Source: Myxococcales bacterium (GTDB taxonomy: Bacteria > Myxococcota > Polyangia > Polyangiales > Polyangiaceae). Taken from it: DNA of 22,515 nucleotides. Of the stretch, positions 14,654-21,967 are shown piece after piece (within the stretch, counting starts at the first letter, position 1; the number at the start of each line of letters is the position of its first letter). Location of the stretch: NCBI GenBank assembly GCA_020430865.1, contig JAGQIY010000970.1, positions 1-22,515 of the forward strand, read 5' to 3'. The notes beneath the pieces were generated by a model that was not told the DNA's origin, did no database searches, and saw nothing but the letters and a program-made list of their open reading frames with translations. The translations under genes and the position numbers were made by a program.

Positions 14654-15013
14654 TCAGTCTCCGATTGCGTCGATCAGCCGGTCCACTGGATAGGGCTTCG
14701 CGAGAAAGCCCGAGACGCGCGGATGATCCCTCAACTCCGCGGGGACGTCCTCGGCCGAGTAGCCGCTGGACAGCAACACCGGCAGCTCGATGCCGGCGGC
14801 GTCGAGGCCGTGAATCACCTCGAGCGCGGACATCCCGGCAAGGTTCACGTCGAGCAACATCAAGCGAAACGCCTCCTGGGAAGCGAGCTCCAGGGCGCGC
14901 GCGCCGTCGTTCGCGACCTTGGAAGTGTAACCTCGCTGCTCCAGCAGCCCAGCGGTCAGCATCGTCAGCCGAGGCTCATCGTCGCAAATCAGGACCGGAA
15001 GTGAGTCGCTCAT
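14654..15013 (-). CDS. single-domain response regulator (receiver only)
   Basis: A 119-residue CheY-like receiver with no output domain. The acidic pocket DD (11-12), phospho-acceptor D55 in LMLLDVNLAG, switch Ser82 in LLSSGY and K106 in LAKPY are all present, so it should be phosphorylated. It would act by protein-protein interaction or as a phosphorelay intermediate. No histidine kinase is in the window; the upstream same-strand gene is a Ser/Thr kinase. The ATG at 15013 begins MSDSLPVLICDD, and further upstream codons lack homology. GGAATAGG directly precedes it. It is followed by 121 bases and then the glutamine-synthetase-like gene. Confidence 0.93.
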   Translation of the reverse strand: MSDSLPVLICDDEPRLTMLTAGLLEQRGYTSKVANDGARALELASQEAFRLMLLDVNLAGMSALEVIHGLDAAGIELPVLLSSGYSAEDVPAELRDHPRVSGFLAKPYPVDRLIDAIGD

Positions 15014-15017
15014 CCTA

Positions 15018-15027
15018 TTCCATACGG
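15018..15027. repeat. TTCCATACGG motif, copy 3
   Basis: Identical to the copies at 1543 and 10840. Here it lies between the candidate -10 box and the start codon of the response regulator, 4 bases from the ATG. Confidence 0.35.
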
Positions 15028-15053
15028 TTATACATCGACCCGGGGTCAGCCAA
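15027..15053 (-). promoter_or_regulatory. candidate response-regulator promoter with GACCCgGGGTC site
   Basis: On the minus strand TATAAC (15032-15027) is a good -10, with TTGGCT (15053-15048) as a -35 at a short 15-base spacing. The inverted repeat GACCC-g-GGGTC (15037-15047) fills the spacer. Transcription would start only about 7-10 bases before the ATG. Confidence 0.35.
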
Positions 15054-15161
15054 GGCTCGCTGCCGCGCATGGAGCCCGCACCCTCGACGAAGCGCGACGG
15101 CTCGCTGCCCGCTTGGGCTAGCGCAGACCCCTCACCTCAAACTCTAGTCCAACGCCCGCAG

Positions 15162-15178
15162 CTTGACTACCAGTCAAG
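15162..15178 (-). terminator. hairpin overlapping the kinase stop codon
   Basis: CTTGACT (15162-15168) and AGTCAAG (15172-15178) form a perfect 7-bp stem with a three-base loop. The kinase TGA (15176-15174) lies inside one arm. There is no T-tract, so it could be an intrinsic-like terminator, a processing site or a 3' stabiliser. Confidence 0.4.
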
Positions 15179-16955
15179 AACTCGGCCGAGTCACTCGCAA
15201 GACGCCCAGCGCGATCCCGACCACCACCAGCAAACCAGCGATCCAGCCGACTCGTACCGGCCCGACGGCGAGCACCTCGCCGGTCTGAGACGCATAGAAG
15301 CCGTGCACGATGGACAGCACGATGCCCGCCAGGACGAACAGGCCAGGCATCATCAGACGCTGACGCAGCGTCGGCTCGGCGGAGGTCGGAGCAACCCGCA
15401 GCGCTCTCGCGACGGCTGGGTGTTGTCCCGAGACCGAGCTACGTCCGATGGCCGACACGGGTGGCAGAGCCTCGGACCGCATCGAGCTCGGAGACACCGC
15501 CTGCCGACTGCCGCTCTGGCTGCTCCCCCGCGCCGAGACGGGGTCCGGCCGAGACGACGCGGGGCCCGCCTCCGCAGCGGGCCAGTTCGCGCCGCTCGAA
15601 CCGCTCTTTCCCCCTGAAACAGCGGGCCAGTTCGCGCCGCTGGCGCTCGCGGCGGGTCGATCGACGCTCACCGCAGGCCAGTTCGCGCCACTGGGACTGC
15701 GCACGGCCGGGCGCTCCCCCTCGGGCAGGTCCAGATCCAGGCTCAGGGGGCGAGCGGGCTTCGCTGCGGCCTGCCTTGGTCCCGAGGACGCGGGAACCGG
15801 CAGGGCGAGGTCGGGGAACTCGGTCGCCTGAGATGGCGCTGGCTGAGGCGACGGCGCCTGCTGGGTCTGCTGCGCCTCGAGTCCGAGGTCGACGCTGAGC
15901 GAAGGCGGTGGTGTGCTGGAGGGCCGCTCGAGCTCGAGGTGTTCGCTCTGTGGGAACCGGAACCCCTCGGCGCGCGCGTCACGCCGCAAGCCTCCCGTGG
16001 CGAGGTCAGGCAGCCCGGCCACCTCCAGGAGGTCGTTCCAAAACAGCCCCGCGTCGGCGTAGCGGTGACGGGGATCGACCGCCAGCGCGCGCTGAAACAC
16101 CGCCTCGACTTCGTCGCTGACGATCACGCCCTCGTTGCGTGGGGTGGGCCTTCGTTGTTCGTCGAGCGCCGTGCCCATCATCGCCGCGTGATCGCCGTCG
16201 ATGACGGGACGCGCGGTGAGCGACTCGACCAGGGTGAGCGCCAGACCCCAGACGTCCGTCCACGGTCCGGTCTGACCATAGCGCTTCGGCAGCCACTGCT
16301 CGGGTGCTCCGTAGGCCGGGGTGAACGAGGCCACGCCCGCGTTGTTCTGGCTCGCACGCCCAGCGACCTGGGAAGCGACGCTCTTGGCCTTGCCGATGCC
16401 GAAGTCGAGGATCTTCACGACGTCTTCGCCGGCGACCCTGGCGAGGAAGATGTTCTCCGGCTTCAGGTCGCGATGGACGATGGAGATCGGCCCTTCGGCG
16501 GAGCTGAAGTTGTGCGCCCGCTCGAGGGCGCGAGCGACGGGAGTCAGCAGCCGTGCAAGTTTCTTCACGGAAAGAGGGGGGCGGCCCTCTGCCTTGCGAC
16601 GTCTGACGAGCGCCTCCAGGGTCTCCCCCTCCAGCCACTCGAGCGCCATGAACGGAACGAAGGCGCCGCCAGGAGCGATCAACGCGTCGACGTGGAGCGG
16701 GCGCACCACCGTGGGGATGCTCGCCGAGAGCCGAAAGAGCAGCTCCGCCTCCGCTCGAAACTGTTCGAGGAACAGCTCTTGCCCTGCGGCACCGAGGCCC
16801 TGGGGGATCTTCAGACACTTGAGCGCAACGGGCGCTCGGAACCCGGTGTGATAGGCGCGATACACCACACCAAAGCCCCCCTCGGCCACCGTCTCTTCCA
16901 CGTGATAGGCGCCGGCAACCGTGGTGCCGAGTATGCCAAACACGTCTTCAGTCAT
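15174..16955 (-). CDS. Hanks-type serine/threonine protein kinase with C-terminal membrane helices
   Basis: A 593-residue kinase. The catalytic domain (about 16-312) is complete: Gly-loop AEGGFGVVYRAY (24-35), VALK (K46), HRDLKPENIFL (161-171), DFG (184-186), APE (217-219) and DVWGLALTLVE. The Ala-rich/Pro/Ser/Gln linker (about 330-530) carries the short motif SGANWPA three times (422, 439, 454) and acidic Leu-rich stretches such as LSLDLDLPEGE. Two hydrophobic helices end the protein (about 536-553 and 568-587), so the kinase domain faces the cytoplasm from a membrane anchor with almost no periplasmic sensor. Such kinases are typical of myxobacteria. The ATG at 16955 begins right before the kinase fold. 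The response regulator follows after 160 bases on the same strand, but pairing with it is not shown. Confidence 0.94.
   Translation of the reverse strand: MTEDVFGILGTTVAGAYHVEETVAEGGFGVVYRAYHTGFRAPVALKCLKIPQGLGAAGQELFLEQFRAEAELLFRLSASIPTVVRPLHVDALIAPGGAFVPFMALEWLEGETLEALVRRRKAEGRPPLSVKKLARLLTPVARALERAHNFSSAEGPISIVHRDLKPENIFLARVAGEDVVKILDFGIGKAKSVASQVAGRASQNNAGVASFTPAYGAPEQWLPKRYGQTGPWTDVWGLALTLVESLTARPVIDGDHAAMMGTALDEQRRPTPRNEGVIVSDEVEAVFQRALAVDPRHRYADAGLFWNDLLEVAGLPDLATGGLRRDARAEGFRFPQSEHLELERPSSTPPPSLSVDLGLEAQQTQQAPSPQPAPSQATEFPDLALPVPASSGPRQAAAKPARPLSLDLDLPEGERPAVRSPSGANWPAVSVDRPAASASGANWPAVSGGKSGSSGANWPAAEAGPASSRPDPVSARGSSQSGSRQAVSPSSMRSEALPPVSAIGRSSVSGQHPAVARALRVAPTSAEPTLRQRLMMPGLFVLAGIVLSIVHGFYASQTGEVLAVGPVRVGWIAGLLVVVGIALGVLRVTRPSS
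15575..15691 (-). repeat. three coding repeats for SGANWPA in the kinase linker
   Basis: Two 22-base copies (15575-15596 and 15620-15641) are identical. A third, near 15670-15691, shares the core GGCCAGTTCGCGCC. The spacings are 45 and 51 bases, both multiples of three, so the frame is kept. The near-identity at DNA level suggests recent duplication. Confidence 0.85.
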
Positions 16956-17219
16956 CGTAGCGGTCTCGCGGGGGCTCCTGGGCCAAGACGTGGGCGTTTG
17001 CAGCTCGGTCTCGGTCCACGTCCCTGCCCAAAGTTAGACCAAGCGCAGCCGTGATTTGCAGATAATCGGGAGCGACTCGCAACCCCCCGGCCGAATTGCA
17101 GCTCTGGCGGCAGGAGAACCGAGGAGCGAAATGCGGATCCCGGCCCAGATCACCGACCCCACGTCCGATCGCAGAACTACTGGGCGCGGGCGGTGAACTT
17201 CGATAACTACCAGAGTGCC

Positions 17220-17939
17220 ATGCGAACGTTGCCCATCCTCACCGTCGCCGCCCTCGTCTTCGCGCTGTGTCCTTCGGCCTGTAGCAGTGAGTCGAGCGAG
17301 TCCTCGTCCAAGGACGCGGGCCCAGACGTGTCCACCGCGGGGAGCGGCGGCGCTGGAGGGTCCGGGGGCAGCGCCGGGGCCGGCGCGACTGGCGGAGAGT
17401 CTCAGGACGCTTCGATCGACGTGGACGGGGGTGAGGATGCGATGGATGCCGCATCGGACCCGTTCGTGGACGCGCCACCTCGCCCCACCATCGACGGCCC
17501 CATGACCATCGTTCTGTATGGAGAACTCGACGGTGTCGAGCTGACCGGGACCTACGATCAAGACCCTGGAAACACGGTCTGCGGGCCTGGGTTCACGGCG
17601 ACTCGCGAGGACGGTCTGGGAGGGAGCGTCGTGATTTCCTGGCAGGACGACATGACGAGCCTCGTGCCGACCCTCGGAGACTACGACGCGCGCTACGGGT
17701 TCGACATCAGCGTCACCAAGTTCATGCGCATCGACAACACGCCGAAGCAGATCCATTTCCGCGTCGGGCAGACCTACCCAGGGAGCGCGATGTCAGGCAA
17801 CGTGAGCCAGTCGGACCTGGTCACCTCCGGCACCCTGGAAGCGTTCTTCGAGATCACGTCCGCTGAACGTGTCGTCGACACCAATGAAGGCCTCAAGTCC
17901 GGAAAGCTCTACCTCTGGGTCGCTGGCAGCTGTCAGTGA
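17220..17939 (+). CDS. putative lipoprotein with Gly-rich linker, unknown function
   Basis: A 239-residue exported protein. Residues 1-20 form a signal peptide and Cys21 (in CPSAC) is the likely lipidation site, although Pro at -3 makes the lipobox atypical. A Ser/Gly-rich linker (about 22-60) typical of Polyangiaceae lipoproteins follows, then an Asp-rich segment. The C-terminal region (about 95-239) is predicted beta-rich, with two or three Cys and FDISVTKF, IHFRVGQTYPG and LYLWVAGSC, but I recognise no family. The ATG at 17220 is preferred over GTG at 17193 because the signal peptide then starts correctly with MRT; no strong ribosome site is seen for either. It diverges from the kinase gene, and its 3' end overlaps the start of the membrane protein gene. 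Confidence 0.8.
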   Translation: MRTLPILTVAALVFALCPSACSSESSESSSKDAGPDVSTAGSGGAGGSGGSAGAGATGGESQDASIDVDGGEDAMDAASDPFVDAPPRPTIDGPMTIVLYGELDGVELTGTYDQDPGNTVCGPGFTATREDGLGGSVVISWQDDMTSLVPTLGDYDARYGFDISVTKFMRIDNTPKQIHFRVGQTYPGSAMSGNVSQSDLVTSGTLEAFFEITSAERVVDTNEGLKSGKLYLWVAGSCQ

Positions 17940-18780
17940 CGCGCCCCTCGCGCGCCTGGCGAGCCACAAGCCAGTAGGGTTCCTCCGCGGGTTCGCCGCT
18001 GTCTTCCGCGCGTTCGGCTTCCTGCTCGTGCACCCGAGCAGTTGGCCCTACTCGCTGGTTCCCGGGGCCGTGCTGTTCGTGCTCGTGACCTTCGGAGGCT
18101 GGCTCGCGATCGGCGTCGTCCAACCCTGGGCGGCGGCCTGGGCGGGTCCGGAGTCGGGCTGGCTGGCAGAGCTCGGTGCGGGCGTCGCGAGCTGGCTACT
18201 CGCCAGCCTCGCGCTGGCGGTGTGCGTGCTCGTGGCCCTGATCCTGGCTCCCCCACTCAGTAGCCCTGCCCTCGAGCAGCTGGTCGCCATCCAGGAACGC
18301 GAACTCGGCGCCCCACCCCGCGCCCCGATCGGGTTCCTTGCGGAAATATGGCACGGCCTCAAGGCGCAAGCCGTCGCTGCTTGCTTCATCGCCCCGGTGT
18401 TGCTGTTGCTCTGGCTGATCTCGCTGTTCGTCGCCCCCGCGTCGGTGGTCACGACGCCGCTGAGCTTCTTCGTCACCGGGCTCGGACTGGCCTGGAACCT
18501 CTTCGACTATCCGTTGACTCTCAGAGGTGTGGGCATGCGCGCCCGCCTCGCGTTCGTGTGGCGCCACAAGGCCTCGACCGTGGGCTTTGGGCTGGCCTTC
18601 GCCCTGCTCTTCTGGGTGCCCTGCTTCAACGTGCTGTTGCTGCCAGTCGGAGTCATCGCCGCCACCGAGGTCGTGTGGAGGCTGCTGGCTTCTGATCCGC
18701 TGGGAACCAATTGGCTCCCGGGGGTGGCGGAGCGAACGGACTCAGCCGACGCGAATCCCCAGGCGCCCGCGCAGCTGTAG
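17884..18780 (+). CDS. EI24/CysZ-like integral membrane protein
   Basis: A 298-residue protein with the EI24 domain, the family of the sulfate transporter CysZ and of etoposide-induced 2.4. The opening VGFLRGFAAVFRAFGFLLVHPSSWPYSLVP (about 31-60) is the typical amphipathic start. It is followed by hydrophobic segments at about 60-80, 98-123, 162-184, 191-206 and 233-262, and by NLFDYPLTLRG (205-215), a family hallmark. The ATG at 17884 is the best available start but lacks a ribosome site and overlaps the preceding lipoprotein gene by 56 bases in another frame; GTG at 17869 or a later CTG is possible. The last 39 bases overlap the convergent gene. The cysE gene is more than 10 kb away, so a sulfate role is only a family-based guess. 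Confidence 0.85.
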   Translation: MKASSPESSTSGSLAAVSDAPLARLASHKPVGFLRGFAAVFRAFGFLLVHPSSWPYSLVPGAVLFVLVTFGGWLAIGVVQPWAAAWAGPESGWLAELGAGVASWLLASLALAVCVLVALILAPPLSSPALEQLVAIQERELGAPPRAPIGFLAEIWHGLKAQAVAACFIAPVLLLLWLISLFVAPASVVTTPLSFFVTGLGLAWNLFDYPLTLRGVGMRARLAFVWRHKASTVGFGLAFALLFWVPCFNVLLLPVGVIAATEVVWRLLASDPLGTNWLPGVAERTDSADANPQAPAQL

Positions 18781-20211
18781 GTAGTCGCTGCTGACCGAGT
18801 AGGCGATGAGGTCCTTGCCCAGATCGCCGAGCTTGCCCTCCTCGGCTTCGAGACGACCGAGGGCGGTGGAGAGATCGGCGCAGACGACGAAGCCCGCGCG
18901 AGCCGCGGTCTTGTCTGCCCCTGAACTCCAGCGCTGGAGGTTCGTGCGCCCCCCCTCCTCGACGAAGCGCAGGAACAGCCCTCGCAGACGGTCCACCTGT
19001 TCCGCTTGCAGGACCGGCGCAATCGCCTTCGCGATGGGAGCCACCCGCTGCTTCATCTCCTCCGCGATCGGAAGCGTGGGCGAGCCGATGGTCAGCGCTG
19101 CGAGGAACAGGTCCTCGAGATCGGGGACGGAACTGAACAACGTCCGGATGAAGCGCTCCGGGCGATACCACGAGAGATGTCTGGCGGCGTCGAACGCCAG
19201 CTCGAGCTGACTACGCCCGGAGAGCACCCGCTTGCCGAGCAGAGAGAGCGGCGGGATCCCAGGGATGTGCTGGTAGCCGGCGTCTCGATCCTTCTCGAGG
19301 TAGATGGGCGGCGCGGGTAGACCGAGGATCGCCGCCGCCCACGTCAACGCGCGCACGGAACTCAGAGTGGACTTCTCCGGCTCTTGCTTGCTGCTCGGGT
19401 CAGGGACGTGGAGCTTCTTGTCTCGCCGCAGTCCGGTGACCTTGCCGAGCAACACGGCGGGTACGATCACGCCAAAGATCTGCCCGGTGAGCAGCTCCTC
19501 GTCCGCATGGGCGACTTGCTCGGTGAAGCCGATGCTGTCGATGGAGTGCTTGGGCGCCATCAGTCCTTGCTGCTTTCCGCCGTCGAAGCACTTCTGGACC
19601 TCCGGGTTGGCATGACCCAGGCACGCCAGCGCCTGAGCCGCGCACCAACTCGCGTCCGCGTCGCCCTTGGCCTGGTAGACCCGGAACAGCGACATCAGGT
19701 GATCGGGGCGCGACGGATCGCGACGCACACGACGCCACACCGCGTCCGCATCCTCGCTCGCGTCCGCGACGCTGGTCTCCAGATCGCTGAGATCGACCTC
19801 GACGTTGATCTGAGCCTGGGCGTGTCGCAGCTCCGCTTCGAGCTCCTTGACCCGGGCTTCGAGCTGCTCGATTCGCTTGAGCAACAGCGCCCTTCCGCTG
19901 TCGCCGTCCGCCTGAACTTGGATGGGCGCGAGGGACGCGGGCGCATCCTCGTAGTGCTCGATGATGCGGACGGCGTGCCGGGACTCGTACGCCGCCATCA
20001 TCGCTTGCTCGAGCTCCAGCAGGCGCCTGGGGTTCAACCCGAGGTTGTCCGCCGCCTTCTCGAGGCGCGCGCGTTCCTCACTGGTGATCACCCCGTCCGC
20101 CAGAGCCTCGGCGAACAGCTCTTCGTACTGCTGCTCGAGCGGCCCTAGCCCCAGCCCGGCACTGAGCTCTCCCTGCGTGAATCCAGCCCCAAGTTGAAAC
20201 TCGTCGCTCAT
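18742..20211 (-). CDS. TerB-like / TPR / degenerate M48-like protein
   Basis: A 489-residue cytoplasmic protein. Residues about 25-60 (ELFAEALADGVITSEERARLEKAADNLGL) look like a TerB-type helical module. About 108-137 is a heptad-rich coiled coil, and about 155-210 is a TPR-like pair of helices. The C-terminal half resembles a large myxobacterial family related to M48 zincins: ELAFDAARHLSWYRPE (337-351) sits where HExxH would be, and RWSSGADKTAARAGFVVCADL (427-447) matches the E-x-x-A-D-x-x-G helix. No HExxH is present and the second metal-ligand Glu is not obvious, so it is probably not a protease; this assignment is inference. The ATG at 20211 follows GAGGAGGG. Its last 39 bases overlap the EI24 gene tail to tail. 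Confidence 0.75.
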   Translation of the reverse strand: MSDEFQLGAGFTQGELSAGLGLGPLEQQYEELFAEALADGVITSEERARLEKAADNLGLNPRRLLELEQAMMAAYESRHAVRIIEHYEDAPASLAPIQVQADGDSGRALLLKRIEQLEARVKELEAELRHAQAQINVEVDLSDLETSVADASEDADAVWRRVRRDPSRPDHLMSLFRVYQAKGDADASWCAAQALACLGHANPEVQKCFDGGKQQGLMAPKHSIDSIGFTEQVAHADEELLTGQIFGVIVPAVLLGKVTGLRRDKKLHVPDPSSKQEPEKSTLSSVRALTWAAAILGLPAPPIYLEKDRDAGYQHIPGIPPLSLLGKRVLSGRSQLELAFDAARHLSWYRPERFIRTLFSSVPDLEDLFLAALTIGSPTLPIAEEMKQRVAPIAKAIAPVLQAEQVDRLRGLFLRFVEEGGRTNLQRWSSGADKTAARAGFVVCADLSTALGRLEAEEGKLGDLGKDLIAYSVSSDYLQLRGRLGIRVG

Positions 20212-20576
20212 CCTCGCCCTCCTCGCAGCCGACCCTAGTCGCCCGTTGCACGAGAATCGAGGCCAAACCCCAGCGAGGCCCGAAAGCAGCTCCAGGGACG
20301 ACGAGCGCGACCTCCGCGCCCGATCCTGGGAGTTGGAGAGCTCGGACGCTCTCCACACCGTTGCACCACCGCCACGCTCGAGACGACGCACCACGGAGCA
20401 GTCCTCTTCGAGGACTCGCACGCGGGCGGGAGCGGAGGTGCGCACATATCCCACGTTGGGCTCGCGTCGCGCTTCCGATAAGCTCGGAAGTCTACGCTCA
20501 CCCTGCGGAAATCGCCTCCCCATGGGCGCTGCGAGTGATACATTTGAAGCCCCCCACTTCTGCAAGGAGTTCGCCC
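20212..20576. other. 365-base divergent intergenic region with three inverted repeats
   Basis: This region lies between the minus-strand TerB/M48-like gene and the plus-strand VWA lipoprotein gene. No open frame looks coding. Three perfect stems are visible: TGGAGAG/CTCTCCA (20334-20355, 8-base loop), AGTCCTC/GAGGACT (20400-20416, 3-base loop) and CTTCCG/CGGAAG (20472-20490, 7-base loop). It must contain promoters for both genes, but no strong -35/-10 pair could be assigned. Confidence 0.6.
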
Positions 20577-21872
20577 GTGCGAATCGATTCGTTCTCCCGA
20601 CTTACCTTCCTTTTTGCAACTTGCGCAGCGGCCGTGGCCGTGTCCGGAGGCTGTTCCGGCGATGACGGCGGCACAGCCGGCGACAACTCGATCTCTGGGG
20701 GAAACGGAGGCTCCGGCAACAACGGCGGCAGCGCCAACGGAGGCTCCGGAAACGACGGGGGTAGCAGCAACGGAGGCAACGGCTTCGGCGGGTTCATCGA
20801 CAGCGGTACCAATGGCGGCAGCGGGGGCACCGGGATCGACCCGGACGCAGGCTGCGCTTTCGACAAGGTGACCGGCGATCGCGTGCCCGCGAACATGCTG
20901 TTCGTGATCGACCGCAGCGGCAGCATGAACTGCAACCCGCCCCCGACCCAGACCAGCGCCCAGTGCGAGAACTCGCCACAAAAGCAGGACCAGTCGCTGA
21001 ACTCCAAGTGGGAAGACACGCGCATCGCCCTGGAGGCCGCGCTCGACCAGCTGCAAGCTCAGCCCAACGTCGGCGTTGGCGTGAACATGTTTCCGCGCGA
21101 TAACTCGTGTCAGGTCAGCGGCACGCCCAACATCCAGGTCACCAGCCTGGACTCGACGCAGCTGTCCGGCATCAAGGCGTTCTTCGGCACCGTGGATCCT
21201 GGCGGCCGCACGCCGCTCGCCGGCGCAACCATCCTCTCGTACAAGCACCTGCTGACGCAGCTCCAGGCGGGAAACCTCGAAGGCAACAAGTTCGTCGTGC
21301 TCATCACGGACGGCTTCGAGACCTGCGCCCCCGATGAGCTGAACAAGCTGGTGAACACCGACGTGCCCAACGCGTACGACCTGCTCAACATCCGCACCTT
21401 CGTCATCGGAGCTCCGGGTAGCGAGGGCGCGCGCTCGCTGCTGTCGCAGATCGCCAAGGCTGGAGGCACCGCGAGCAGCCCGACCTGCACCGCAGATCCG
21501 AACGGAAACGCGGACGTCGGCGATTGCCACTTCGACCTGACGAACGTGTCGAGTCCGCAGGACTTCGCAAACCAGCTCTCGCAGGCGCTGGAAGCGATCA
21601 GCGGCACGGTTCTCACCTGTGAGTTCGATGTGCCTCAGGCTTCCGGAGGCGGCGAGGTGGACCGTGACAAGGTCAACGTCATCGTCACCCCTGACGGTGG
21701 TACGGCGGTGAACCTGCAGCAGGACAACGCCGACTGCGAGAACAGCGCCAACGGTTGGCAGTACAACGCAGACAAGACCAAGATCGTGCTCTGCGGCAAC
21801 GCCTGCGACACCGCCAAGCAGGAAGGCTCCTCGGTGCAGATCGTGCTGGGCTGCCCCAGCGACATCAAGTAG
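20577..21872 (+). CDS. VWA-domain lipoprotein
   Basis: A 431-residue exported protein. Residues 1-25 form a signal peptide with Cys26 (VSGGC) as probable lipid anchor, followed by an Asn/Gly/Ser-rich linker to about 87. The von Willebrand A domain (about 105-300) has an intact metal-ion-dependent adhesion site: DRSGSM (D112, S114, S116), T212 in GGRTPL and D245 in LITDGFET. The C-terminal region carries several Cys, likely forming disulfides in the periplasm or outside. GTG at 20577 is the start because AAGGAG lies 7 bases upstream and the signal peptide begins there; upstream in-frame ATGs have no such site. A strong terminator follows, so it is probably transcribed alone. Partner unknown; surface binding or envelope assembly are possibilities. 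Confidence 0.9.
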   Translation: MRIDSFSRLTFLFATCAAAVAVSGGCSGDDGGTAGDNSISGGNGGSGNNGGSANGGSGNDGGSSNGGNGFGGFIDSGTNGGSGGTGIDPDAGCAFDKVTGDRVPANMLFVIDRSGSMNCNPPPTQTSAQCENSPQKQDQSLNSKWEDTRIALEAALDQLQAQPNVGVGVNMFPRDNSCQVSGTPNIQVTSLDSTQLSGIKAFFGTVDPGGRTPLAGATILSYKHLLTQLQAGNLEGNKFVVLITDGFETCAPDELNKLVNTDVPNAYDLLNIRTFVIGAPGSEGARSLLSQIAKAGGTASSPTCTADPNGNADVGDCHFDLTNVSSPQDFANQLSQALEAISGTVLTCEFDVPQASGGGEVDRDKVNVIVTPDGGTAVNLQQDNADCENSANGWQYNADKTKIVLCGNACDTAKQEGSSVQIVLGCPSDIK

Positions 21873-21898
21873 CGGCCGGGTCGATCACCGCGTCGTTT

Positions 21899-21931
21899 CT
21901 GGGGCCTGCGCTGGCAGGCCCCAGCGCTTTT
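21899..21931 (+). terminator. Rho-independent terminator of the VWA gene
   Basis: CTGGGGCCTGC (21899-21909) pairs perfectly with GCAGGCCCCAG (21914-21924) around a GCTG loop, an 11-bp GC-rich stem, followed by CGCTTTTG. It lies 27 bases after the VWA stop. Confidence 0.85.
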
Positions 21932-21967
21932 GTCCTACCTGCGAGCGTCTGCTACGAGAGCGGAGCC

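Noticed and set aside
15575..15691. Possible CRISPR-like direct repeats.
   Set aside because: Only three copies, in frame within a kinase gene and spaced by multiples of three; they are protein-coding repeats.
20235..21530. Long minus-strand open frame opposite the VWA gene.
   Set aside because: Composition is shadow-like, and the VWA gene has a ribosome site, signal peptide and terminator.
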